DNA of 40,432 nucleotides from Bacteroidales bacterium (GTDB lineage: Bacteria > Bacteroidota > Bacteroidia > Bacteroidales > VadinHA17): assembly GCA_018056245.1 (NCBI GenBank), contig JAGPFZ010000013.1:10424-50855 (forward strand), written 5' to 3'. Shown here piece by piece: positions 33,082 through 40,339 of this stretch. A program made the position numbers and the translations under genes. The notes beneath the pieces are model-generated. The model ran no database searches and had not been told where the DNA came from. It saw only the letters and a list, made by a program, of their open reading frames with translations. Numbering within the stretch: position 1 is the first letter of the stretch; the number at the start of each line of letters is the position of its first letter.

Positions 33082-34233
33082 TTATAAATTCTTGATTTTT
33101 TCAACTCCTATTCCTGGTTTTGACACGGGTAATGTGACTTTTCCGTCGGTAATTTTCAGTCCTTCGAACGGATCGTTACTTATAAGCAGATTGCCGTCGA
33201 GGTCGCACCAGTCGGCCAGAGGGCTCAGATGAGCTGCTGCAGTAACGGCACATGATGTCTCGGTCATGCATCCGATCATGGTTTTCATTCCGAGAGCCTT
33301 TGCGGTTTTAAGCATTACAAACGCTGATCTTATTCCTCCGCATTTCATCAGTTTGACATTTACGCCCGAGTATATGTCTTTATACTTAATCAGGTCGGCA
33401 AGGTTTTGTATTGCTTCATCGCCAATGATCGGAAGAGGGCTTCTTTCCTTTAACCATAAAATATCTTCGAACTGTTCTTTTGGCATCGGTTGTTCGAGAA
33501 AGATAATACCCTTTTCTTTTAGCCAGTGAGCCATCTCAAGTGCATATTCTCTGTCTTTCCATCCCTGATTTACATCGGCACATAAAGGTTTGTCAGTTAC
33601 CGAACGTATTACTTCGATCATTTCCCTGTCGTTATCCTTTCCAAGTTTGACTTTGAGTATTTTATATGGCGCTGCCTCTTCGACTTTTTCCCTTACAATT
33701 TCGGGAGTATCTATCCCTATAGTAAAACTTGTAAAGGGAGTCATTTCAGGATTGAGTCCAAGTAGCCGGTAAACCGGTTCTTCGGAAAGTTTGCCTATCA
33801 GGTCGTGAAGAGCAATATCAACCGAAGCTTTTGCGGCATAATTACCGGGCATGAAGTTTTCAACATAGTCGAGAATATCCTCTAAAATGAAAGGATCATT
33901 GAACTGATTAAGGTCGAGTGAGAATAGAAAGCGTGAAACAGTTTCATGGCTTTCGCCAAGGTAAGGCGGCATACTGGCTTCACCATAGCCCGTAATGCCG
34001 TCATATTCTATTTCGGTGAGCATTACCGGCGTTGTGGTACGGGAACTGATTGCAAGATTAAAGGAGTGTTTTAAGTGAAGGAGGTAAGGTTTAAATTTCA
34101 TATTAAGTGTAGATTTTACACTTCTACTTTTCTTTATCACATTTTTTTCGTTTCTGCACATTTTGAATGTTCCTCCAGTAATCAGTCCGGCTCCTATTAG
34201 TCCGGTGTATCTTATAAATTCTCTCTTATTCAC
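33082..34233 (-). CDS. Dipeptide epimerase (L-Ala-D/L-Glu type), exported
   Basis: An enolase-superfamily enzyme. I chose GTG 34233, which gives the signal-like N-terminus NKREFIRYTGLIGAGLITGG; an ATG at 34272 would add 13 residues with no signal character. The signal has KR rather than the twin arginines, so Tat export is uncertain. The catalytic domain shows KILKVKLGKD (KxK base), ADVNQGW, LEQPMPKEQ, IIGDEAIQN (metal ligands) and NVKLMKCGGI (second base). Such enzymes epimerise L-Ala-D-Glu released from peptidoglycan. Placement a few kb from two L,D-transpeptidase genes fits muropeptide turnover. The exact dipeptide specificity is inferred. Confidence 0.88.
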   Translation of the reverse strand: MNKREFIRYTGLIGAGLITGGTFKMCRNEKNVIKKSRSVKSTLNMKFKPYLLHLKHSFNLAISSRTTTPVMLTEIEYDGITGYGEASMPPYLGESHETVSRFLFSLDLNQFNDPFILEDILDYVENFMPGNYAAKASVDIALHDLIGKLSEEPVYRLLGLNPEMTPFTSFTIGIDTPEIVREKVEEAAPYKILKVKLGKDNDREMIEVIRSVTDKPLCADVNQGWKDREYALEMAHWLKEKGIIFLEQPMPKEQFEDILWLKERSPLPIIGDEAIQNLADLIKYKDIYSGVNVKLMKCGGIRSAFVMLKTAKALGMKTMIGCMTETSCAVTAAAHLSPLADWCDLDGNLLISNDPFEGLKITDGKVTLPVSKPGIGVEKIKNL

Positions 34234-34395
34234 GGGAAATAAATATAATAAATTATCAATATTGTCCGCCAAAAAATCGAGAACATGGGAAAGTAGTTTA
34301 AAATCGAATAGAGTTCATTATAAAAAACAATTTCTGGAAGCCAATTTGTTGAGGGCGATTGTTGTCAACACTTTCAACTTTATATGCTCAAAATT

Positions 34396-35835
34396 TTACC
34401 TGTAATTAATTTTTATATCATAATTCCATTTATCATAAAACAGGTTGCCGCCTTCCCATTCGACTTCTCCTCTCTGGAAATCGAACGGATCGCTTCTTAG
34501 AAAATTCTTAGGGGGAAATAAATTACCGGATACGCCGTCGTTTACAATCATTCTGTAAGAGTCAATCCCTGTAAGATAGAATTCACGAACTTTGATATCC
34601 GGTGAAAATTGAAGTCCGTATGAAACATCTACCGGAACCCATCCTGTTCCTTCGTAATATACTTCACACCAGTCGTGCAGGTTTTCCGCACCGGGTTGTA
34701 TCGTCCATCCGCTTTGCCATCTTACAGGTATTCCCTTATATCGCAGCATTGACATCAGAAGAAAGGTTTGCATACCGCAATCGCCCCTTCGGTTCTTAAG
34801 CGTGTATTCCGGGATATTCGGAATTATTGAATATTCGAGCGCATAAGTCCACGGAATATTATTGTTTATCCAGTAATAGAACTTTTTGACGATATTATAG
34901 GGATTTGTTTCATTGGCTGCCAGACTGTCGGCAAGATGTCTAACATCATCGGTAAAGCAAATGTAAGGAGGTTGTTCTTCTGTAAAGATTTTATATATCT
35001 CTGAGTTTTTGTTATATGACGATATTTTTAATTTTTCGGGGTCAAAGTATTGTCCGGAAGTGACATAAGAATATGCAACCCTGAATATGGAAGGTTCTCC
35101 AGCCCTTGCTTTTTCTTCCATATAAATAGTACGATGTACCATAGAATCGGGAGCAAGTAAGAAATTTTCCTCATTCGAGATTCCAAGAAGAAAAACGTCT
35201 CTCTGACGTTCATGGTTTTCTTTTGGAAATGGTAGCCAGCATCTTATTGTTTCTCCTGGAGGTACTATATCGGGTTTTACAGTAATTGTATATAAGATTT
35301 CAACATTTACAGAGCCGGCAGGTGTGCTTGATTCAGACGATTTTTTTATTATTTCCAGTATATTATTTTTTCTTAAAAGCAATCGCGAATCATTAGCCAA
35401 TGCAGAGTCGCGTGCCTTTCTGTTTTCATTGAAATTTTTTAAGAGTATCAAATTTGAGACAGCCCGATTAAAATACTTTTTCTCATTATCAATCATTCTG
35501 TATTCGAGCCAGCCGAGGTTTTCAAATTTTTCAATATCTGACGGAGTGAAATTTAATCCTGTTTCTTTGAGGATACTGTCAATGTCCCGTTCAGTTAATG
35601 AAAAGCTGAGTAAAATTCGCGACGAAATTTGGGAAAGAGAATCGGCTTTCCATTTTGTTGTTTCATTTTTTGAAATATAGATTAGAGAATCTGCAATGGC
35701 TTTTGCTCGACTGAGATTTCCATCTGCAATTAGATCAGCAATTTTGTTTATTGTTTCATTATGTTCCAGCAAACTGACTTTGCATCCGGATATTGAGAGA
35801 ATGAATATAAAAAGCAGTAAAGACAATTTTTTCAT
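34396..35835 (-). CDS. Transglutaminase-like lipoprotein
   Basis: A 479-aa protein from ATG 35835, which gives a lipoprotein signal (LSLLLFIFILSISGC). The frame opens earlier at 35880, without signal features. The N-terminal half is helical and of unknown fold, with IADLIADGNLSRAKAIADSL. The middle is beta-rich. The C-terminal transglutaminase-like core shows RRGDCGMQTFLLMSML (Cys353), then NLHDWCEVYYEGTGWVPVDV with the catalytic His and Asp. All three triad residues are present, so peptidase or amidase activity is possible. It shares direction with the epimerase, 123 bases upstream of its predicted start codon. Confidence 0.85.
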   Translation of the reverse strand: MKKLSLLLFIFILSISGCKVSLLEHNETINKIADLIADGNLSRAKAIADSLIYISKNETTKWKADSLSQISSRILLSFSLTERDIDSILKETGLNFTPSDIEKFENLGWLEYRMIDNEKKYFNRAVSNLILLKNFNENRKARDSALANDSRLLLRKNNILEIIKKSSESSTPAGSVNVEILYTITVKPDIVPPGETIRCWLPFPKENHERQRDVFLLGISNEENFLLAPDSMVHRTIYMEEKARAGEPSIFRVAYSYVTSGQYFDPEKLKISSYNKNSEIYKIFTEEQPPYICFTDDVRHLADSLAANETNPYNIVKKFYYWINNNIPWTYALEYSIIPNIPEYTLKNRRGDCGMQTFLLMSMLRYKGIPVRWQSGWTIQPGAENLHDWCEVYYEGTGWVPVDVSYGLQFSPDIKVREFYLTGIDSYRMIVNDGVSGNLFPPKNFLRSDPFDFQRGEVEWEGGNLFYDKWNYDIKINYR

Positions 35836-35923
35836 TGTATATCTTATTTTTGGATTTCGAGCAATAAGTTCATATGTCATTTACTTCAGGTTTCAAATTT
35901 TTGAACGAGACGTTTTTTATTAA

Positions 35924-36319
35924 TTATTGTTTTATTCTTGCAGAAACGATGAATTTCGGATTATTCAGAATAGTTTTTTCAACTAGACATAGTTCTGCTG
36001 CGCTAATCACTGCATCCTTGTATTTTTCAGGAAAGTCAGGTGGGAGTTCTATTTCGATTTTAAAAACTGAAGGTATTTTCTTTTCGGCATCATATTCCAT
36101 TGTTTGAAGTATTTTGATTCCTTCGGCGGGAATTTGCCGGTTGTCACAAAAAGATTTTACATAAATCCCGGTACATGTGCCGATTGAGGCAAGGAAGAGG
36201 TCAAATGGGGATGGAGCACTATTAGTACCGCCGTTTTTAATGGGTTGATCAGTTCTTATTTCGTGTCCGTTAATATGGGCAGTTACAATTTTACCGCCTT
36301 CAAAAGTAATTTCAACCAT
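35924..36319 (-). CDS. OsmC-family protein
   Basis: A 131-aa OsmC/Ohr-like protein. It begins with ITFEGGKIVTAHINGHEI, and has the conserved SPFDLFLASIGTCTGIYVKSFC with the first redox cysteine, and ELCLVEKTI with the second. Many OsmC proteins reduce organic hydroperoxides through this cysteine pair. The protein is of the short YhfA-like kind. It lies downstream of the peroxiredoxin/Dps-like/PerR cluster on the same strand, but 303 bases and a terminator separate them, so it is not necessarily in the same operon. Its placement still fits oxidative-stress defence. Confidence 0.88.
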   Translation of the reverse strand: MVEITFEGGKIVTAHINGHEIRTDQPIKNGGTNSAPSPFDLFLASIGTCTGIYVKSFCDNRQIPAEGIKILQTMEYDAEKKIPSVFKIEIELPPDFPEKYKDAVISAAELCLVEKTILNNPKFIVSARIKQ

Positions 36320-36446
36320 ATACAGTATTTTATATTAAGTAAATATTCTAATTTGGCGTTAAAGATAATGAAATGTAAATAAATATTTTATGTCTTGTTT
36401 CCTTTTATGATTTCACAAAAAGGAACTTTATATATATTTATTATAT

Positions 36447-36478
36447 CACGTTGATTGCACTGATTTTTACGGATTTTC
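36447..36478. repeat. Degenerate dispersed element, copy 2
   Basis: CACGTTGATTGCACTGATTT followed by TTACGGATTTTC is a diverged relative of the element at 29958-29984 (shared CAC-GATT-CAC-GATTTT-ACGGAT). Confidence 0.35.
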
Positions 36479-36574
36479 AAAGATAAGTGAAAATCTTGTT
36501 CGACTATTTATCTGCGATCTGTTTGCAAATAATTTAAAATTTTTCAGAAAGGAGAGGGGAATCGCTTCAAACTA

Positions 36575-36604
36575 AAAAGGCGGAAATTAAAATATCCGCC
36601 TTTT
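36575..36604 (-). terminator. Terminator of the peroxiredoxin transcript
   Basis: A 10-bp perfect stem (AAAAGGCGGA at 36575-36584 with TCCGCCTTTT at 36595-36604) and 10-base loop. On the minus strand it ends in a run of T, 18 bases past the peroxiredoxin stop. A- and T-runs on both sides mean it could act in both directions. Confidence 0.85.
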
Positions 36605-36622
36605 GATATACATTTCATCCCT

Positions 36623-37327
36623 TTATTTATTAAGGATTTTCTTCATTATAGTTTCTTTTGGAAGAGGCTTTGTACAGAAGAACCAGTCGTAGCATTTGAT
36701 ATTTCCTTTATCTTCCATTCTCGCTTTAGCAGCGCCGCACGATCCTGCTGTAGGCACTATAACGTCGTCGCCTGGTTGCCAGTCAGCAGGCAGGGAAACA
36801 GAGAATGCGTCGGCGGTTTGCAGTCCGATAAGCACCCTGTAGAGTTCACTGAAATTCCGGCCAAGGCTGAGCGGATAATAAATTATAGCTCTTATGATGC
36901 CTTTTGGATCAATGAAGAACACTGCCCTTACTGCCTTGGTTGTGCTTTCTCCCGGCTGTATCATACCATATAGTTTGGCTACCTGCATTGTGATGTCTTC
37001 AATGAGTGGGAATGTCACTTCAACATTTTTCATCCCCTTATATTCTATTTTTTCTTTTATGGTACGGAGCCATGCTATATGGCTGTAAAGTCCATCCACA
37101 GACAGACCGATAAGTTTGCAGTTTGCCTCGTTGAATTGTTTTTCCATTGTGGCAAACGTCATGAATTCTGAAGTACACACCGGCGTGAAATCGGCAGGGT
37201 GACTGAAAAGAATTACCCAGCTTCCACTATAATCGGATGGGAAGTTGATTTCACCCTGAGTTGTTACTGCTTTGAATTCAGGCGCTTTGTCTCCAATACG
37301 CGGTATTGAATAATTTGTCTCACACAT
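36623..37327 (-). CDS. 1-Cys (Prx6-type) peroxiredoxin
   Basis: A 234-aa peroxidase of the AhpC/TSA superfamily, Prx6 subclass. The peroxidatic Cys51 lies in FSHPADFTPVCTSEF. The resolving region differs from AhpC: it carries extra cysteines at CGAAKAR and KCYDWFFCTKPL in the C-terminal extension, as in archaeal-type Prx6 proteins. The middle segment IRAIIYYPLSLGRNFSELYR is typical of the subclass. It reduces hydrogen peroxide and alkyl hydroperoxides. The gene is 65 bases downstream of the Dps-like gene, with a candidate PerR operator in between, so it may have its own peroxide-responsive promoter. Confidence 0.9.
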   Translation of the reverse strand: MCETNYSIPRIGDKAPEFKAVTTQGEINFPSDYSGSWVILFSHPADFTPVCTSEFMTFATMEKQFNEANCKLIGLSVDGLYSHIAWLRTIKEKIEYKGMKNVEVTFPLIEDITMQVAKLYGMIQPGESTTKAVRAVFFIDPKGIIRAIIYYPLSLGRNFSELYRVLIGLQTADAFSVSLPADWQPGDDVIVPTAGSCGAAKARMEDKGNIKCYDWFFCTKPLPKETIMKKILNK

Positions 37328-37344
37328 TTTTTAAGGTATTAATG

Positions 37345-37361
37345 ATTATTATTAAGATAAT
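37345..37361 (-). promoter_or_regulatory. Candidate PerR box before the peroxiredoxin gene
   Basis: ATTATTATTAAGATAAT matches the PerR/Fur-like consensus ATTATAATNATTATAAT at 13 of 16 fixed positions. It lies 18-34 bases upstream of the peroxiredoxin start. AT-richness lowers the weight of the match. Confidence 0.4.
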
Positions 37362-37392
37362 TAAATTATATACATTTAAGAAAATAATCAAC

Positions 37393-37893
37393 TTATTTTC
37401 TTCTTGCAAGCATAAGTTCCAGGTCTTCTTTAAGAGCTGCAAGGTCTTCTTCATGTTCGACTTCGTCAGATAAAATCTGTACAATTATCTCGTACGTTAC
37501 AGGGTCTGCTTCTCTTGTGACATCAAGAAGGGAGCTGTAAGCCTTGATAGCGCATTGTTCACCTTTGATATTTTGTTCGAGCACTTTCTCCACATAAGGA
37601 TCGGCTGGCGCTTCATAGCCACAGTTTGTCATTTTGAACCAATCGTTCGGCGTCAGAAGAGGAGTTCCTCCAAGCTGAATGATACGTGCTGCAAGAAGTT
37701 GTGCATGACCAAGCTCCTCAGTGGCGTGTAAATTTAGTTCCGAAATAACTGCATCTTTCATAGGGCCTTTTACAACTTTTGCACCTATCCAGTACTGATA
37801 ATAAGCCAGCCATTCATCGGCAAGAGCTTTATTAAGGAGGTTGATAAGCTTATCAACATCCATTTTTACGATTGATTTTCCAATTTCTGCCAT
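37393..37893 (-). CDS. Dps-like thioferritin (DPSL)
   Basis: A 166-aa ferritin-superfamily four-helix protein. The di-iron ligands are visible: Glu27 (ADEWLAYYQYW), Glu60 and His63 (ATEELGHAQLL), Glu112 (KGEQC) and Glu145/His147/Glu148 (SDEVEHEED). Cys91 (NCGYEAP) and Cys114 (GEQCAIKAY) form the cysteine pair that defines DPSL or 'thioferritin' proteins described from archaea and Bacteroides. Such cages oxidise and store iron using peroxide, protecting DNA. It lies 26 bases after perR and is probably transcribed with it. Confidence 0.88.
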   Translation of the reverse strand: MAEIGKSIVKMDVDKLINLLNKALADEWLAYYQYWIGAKVVKGPMKDAVISELNLHATEELGHAQLLAARIIQLGGTPLLTPNDWFKMTNCGYEAPADPYVEKVLEQNIKGEQCAIKAYSSLLDVTREADPVTYEIIVQILSDEVEHEEDLAALKEDLELMLARRK

Positions 37894-37919
37894 AGTAGTA
37901 AAATTTAAAAGTTAATTTA

Positions 37920-38360
37920 TTATTTTTTTGTTTTATTTGAAGTTTCGACAGTTGATTTTCCACTTATCTGTAAAGACATATCATTAACAATAATCCCGGG
38001 GATTTTTTTCTGTGAAAAATAGTTTTTGAGCATCTTATCAAGTTCGTCGTCAAAGAAATCTTCGATTTTTTCAGAGTCGGTGTAATAAATATGATGATGT
38101 TTCATCTGCCCCGAGTCATATCTTATTTTATCGTCGCATGTGAATACTTTTTTAATAATGCCTTTCTCGACAAAGATTCGCAAAGTATTATAAATAGTTG
38201 TTATTGAGATATTCGGGTGATTTTTTTTAAGTAATTCATATATTTCTTCTGCAGTGGGGTGGCTTTTCATATTCATTATTACTTCGAGAATTGTTATTCT
38301 CTGGGGAGTTACTTTCAGATTATGGTCAAGCAATATTTTTATTACATCCTTGGTTACCAT
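37920..38360 (-). CDS. Fur-family transcriptional regulator, PerR-like
   Basis: A 146-aa Fur-family repressor. The winged helix spans about residues 5-75 (LKVTPQRITILEVIM, HPTAEEIYELL, SITTIYNTLRIFVEKG). Regulatory-metal residues are present: His34, Asp82 (IRYDSG) and the KHHHIYY cluster (His88-90). The two CxxC structural-zinc motifs of classical PerR/Fur are absent; only Cys75 remains. The Asp in place of the Fur Glu and the operon with peroxide-defence genes argue for PerR. A candidate operator and an exact -7 element lie upstream, overlapping, which suggests autoregulation. Confidence 0.88.
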   Translation of the reverse strand: MVTKDVIKILLDHNLKVTPQRITILEVIMNMKSHPTAEEIYELLKKNHPNISITTIYNTLRIFVEKGIIKKVFTCDDKIRYDSGQMKHHHIYYTDSEKIEDFFDDELDKMLKNYFSQKKIPGIIVNDMSLQISGKSTVETSNKTKK

Positions 38361-38419
38361 TATTTTATGGTTTTGCTGTGCGAATTTGCAATTAACAAGT
38401 TTAATTTTTATTACATCTG

Positions 38420-38427
38420 CAAAGATA
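38420..38427 (-). promoter_or_regulatory. -7 element of the perR promoter
   Basis: On the minus strand this is TATCTTTG, an exact TAnnTTTG. It predicts a leader of about 55 bases before perR. The expected -33 region coincides with the candidate PerR box. Confidence 0.5.
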
Positions 38428-38441
38428 ATAATATTTTTTTA

Positions 38442-38458
38442 ATTGTAATCATTATTGT
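38442..38458 (-). promoter_or_regulatory. Candidate PerR operator at the perR promoter
   Basis: ATTGTAATCATTATTGT matches ATTATAATNATTATAAT at 13 of 16 fixed positions and overlaps the -33 region of the perR promoter, an ideal repressor position. Confidence 0.5.
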
Positions 38459-38462
38459 TTAG

Positions 38463-38474
38463 TGATAATTATCA
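38463..38474. promoter_or_regulatory. 12-bp perfect palindrome near the PerR box
   Basis: TGATAATTATCA is a perfect palindrome and resembles a Fur-box half. It is followed by the related TAATAATTATC at 38480. It may be a second operator. Confidence 0.35.
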
Positions 38475-38710
38475 TTTGGTAATAATTATCGTATATTGAA
38501 AAAATAATCGAATAGAGTAATAACAGTTTAGTAATTAATTAAGGCTTGGCATAAGACAGTACACATTGAGAATCAATAATGCCACCTAAGAATTTTAATA
38601 ACGTTTATAAATGTTATTAAAAGAATAATTATAATTCTTAAAAATTAGTTAAGTTTCAATTCTATACACAATCTTATTTAACACTAATCCGATCAGTACA
38701 TTAAAATATT

Positions 38711-39076
38711 TTGTCTAACTTTATGATCAGACATATTACGATTCCGCCTGCGATGGAAGGCTATAAACCGTTCGGAATCCCAATGAGGGAACTTGAGAAG
38801 GTATATCTGCTATATGAAGAATACGAAGCTATACGACTAGCCGATTATGAGAATCTGAACCAGGAAGAGGCAGTAAAAAGAATGAATATTTCACGCCCAA
38901 CTTTCACACGCCTGTATGATAAAGCACGCAAAACAATTGCAAAAGCATTTGTTGAAGGAAAAGCAATAATCATACAGGGAGGAACCTTTATGACAGATGA
39001 TTACTGGTACAGATGCGGCAATTGTTACCAGACTATTATTTCAGAACATCCGTTTTATCGAAAGGAGTATGAATGA
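38711..39076 (+). CDS. DUF134-family HTH regulator with a C-terminal CxxC
   Basis: A 121-aa member of the DUF134 family, which has a sigma-70 region-4-like helix-turn-helix. The core is PPAMEGYKPFGIPMRELEKV, then YEEYEAIRLADYENLNQEEA and the DNA-binding ISRPTFTRLYDKARKTIAKAF. The usual basic Arg-Pro-Arg start is replaced by NFMIRHIT. The C-terminus carries WYRCGNCYQTI with a CxxC that could bind metal or redox-respond. The start is uncertain: TTG at 38711 or ATG at 38723. Some family members sit next to iron-molybdenum-cofactor-like genes, but here it is alone, divergent from perR. Confidence 0.78.
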   Translation: MSNFMIRHITIPPAMEGYKPFGIPMRELEKVYLLYEEYEAIRLADYENLNQEEAVKRMNISRPTFTRLYDKARKTIAKAFVEGKAIIIQGGTFMTDDYWYRCGNCYQTIISEHPFYRKEYE

Positions 39077-39266
39077 TACCAATTGGCGTAAAAAAATTTT
39101 ATCCACTTTCAAATTGAATTTTCTTAAAAACAATTGTAAATTTAAATGAAAAAATACCTTTCAGGCACATTAGACATTTGTACGGACGTACGGAGATTTT
39201 TCACCACTAATGTCAATGAGCAAAGAGGATGAAATAAAGATGCGCTCCGGCTTTGATTTTGATTTG

Positions 39267-39339
39267 TCGGCCCGGAGGGACTCGAACCCTCAACCCCATG
39301 ATTAAGAGTCACGTGCTCTACCAGTTGAGCTACGGGCCG
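39267..39339 (-). tRNA. tRNA-Lys (anticodon CTT)
   Basis: A 73-base cloverleaf on the minus strand with no encoded CCA. The 7-bp acceptor stem is CGGCCCG/CGGGCCG with discriminator A. The D-arm AGCTCAACTGGTAGAGCA, anticodon arm CGTGA-CTCTTAA-TCATG and T-arm GAGGGTTCGAGTCCCTC are all present. The anticodon CTT reads AAG (Lys). No integrase or att duplication is seen beside it. Confidence 0.93.
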
Positions 39340-39486
39340 GAAACAGCCGCAAATTTAATAAAATATCAAATCACTATAACCGACTCGATTATCAAACGAT
39401 CCACATTTCTCTTTTTTTTGCATTTAATAGCTGTGAGCCGTTAATGAAGTGGTAAATTTTTTAATAAAGGGAAGAATGAGTTTAGT

Positions 39487-40317
39487 TCATTCCTTTTTTC
39501 CTGCATGGTGAATAACTCTTTGCGGAAACGGTATTTCAATGCCTTCCCTGTCGAAAGCAATTTTCAACCGTTTTCGTAGTTCTCCTGCAACTTCCCACTG
39601 CTTAAGAGGCTTTGTGTCGCCAAGAATCTTTACAATTATAGCCGATTCGCCGAACTCGTTTACTCTCAGAAATTTTGGCTGACTGACGATGAGCTCTCTG
39701 AAGTACGGATCTGATGAAATTTCTTCGCCAGTCCGATTGATGACATCAATAACATGTTCGAGATTGGAATTGTATGCTATTCCTATATCAATATTTATTC
39801 TGGCAAAATCCTTCGACTGGTTCGAAACAATCTTTATTTCACCGTGCGGAATATGATGAACTGTGCCGTCCAGATCCCTCAATGTGGTCTTCCTCAGACT
39901 GATATCTTCAACCGAACCTCCTTTGTCGTTTATAGTTATAACATCCCCAATCCTGTACTGGTTTTCAAGTATTATGAAGAGCCCTGAAATAACATCCCTT
40001 ATAAGGTATTGTCCTCCGAAACCTACTGCAATTCCAACAATTCCAGCACCGGCGAGCATAGGTACTATATCAAGCCCCGCTTCTTTAAGTATCATTAAGA
40101 GCGCAATTAAAAGTATAACAATTGATATTGTCCCATTGAATATTCTTATCAAAGTGTTTTCACGTTGTATTTCGGCTTCCGCCGTCATTGTTTCATCTCT
40201 GATAACTGTCAGCTTTACGGCTTTTTCAACAATTCTGCTTATAATCAGATTAATAATGAATGCACCGAGAGCAATAAACAGAATCTTTATACCATGATTA
40301 AGTAGGGTTTGGTGAAT
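39487..40317 (-). CDS. MscS-family mechanosensitive channel (start unclear)
   Basis: A small-conductance mechanosensitive channel. The pore helix and beta domain are clear: PMLAGAGIVGIAVGFGGQYL, IRDVISGLFIILENQYRIGDVI, LRKTTLRDLDGTVHHIPHGE, then the C-terminal RKRLKIAFDREGIEIPFPQ. The first ATG (40188) would leave out a membrane helix that the frame plainly encodes upstream (HGIKILFIALGAFIINLIIS). The open frame runs to 40320, where a TGA (40321-40323) blocks it. An in-frame ATG sits six codons further up (40339-40341). I therefore place the start at the ATT at 40317, a weak choice. Either an unusual start or an N-terminal nonsense change is likely. Confidence 0.82.
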   Translation of the reverse strand: MHQTLLNHGIKILFIALGAFIINLIISRIVEKAVKLTVIRDETMTAEAEIQRENTLIRIFNGTISIVILLIALLMILKEAGLDIVPMLAGAGIVGIAVGFGGQYLIRDVISGLFIILENQYRIGDVITINDKGGSVEDISLRKTTLRDLDGTVHHIPHGEIKIVSNQSKDFARINIDIGIAYNSNLEHVIDVINRTGEEISSDPYFRELIVSQPKFLRVNEFGESAIIVKILGDTKPLKQWEVAGELRKRLKIAFDREGIEIPFPQRVIHHAGKKE

Positions 40318-40339
40318 AAGTCATTTAGTTTTTGATAAC

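Larger units (their letters stand above)
36320..36622. other. Intergenic region between peroxiredoxin and osmC genes
   Basis: This 303-base gap holds a strong bidirectional-looking terminator at 36575-36604 and a degenerate repeat at 36447-36478. I see no coding frame or RNA gene. The osmC promoter must lie here but no -7 element stands out. Confidence 0.5.
38361..38710. other. Divergent control region perR/DUF134
   Basis: This 350-base region holds the perR promoter, a candidate PerR box and a 12-bp palindrome. The DUF134 side has no obvious promoter. I see no small gene. Confidence 0.5.

Noticed and set aside
39267..39339. tRNA-Lys as a possible attachment site for a mobile element
   Set aside because: No integrase, no direct repeat of the tRNA 3' end and normal genes on both sides.
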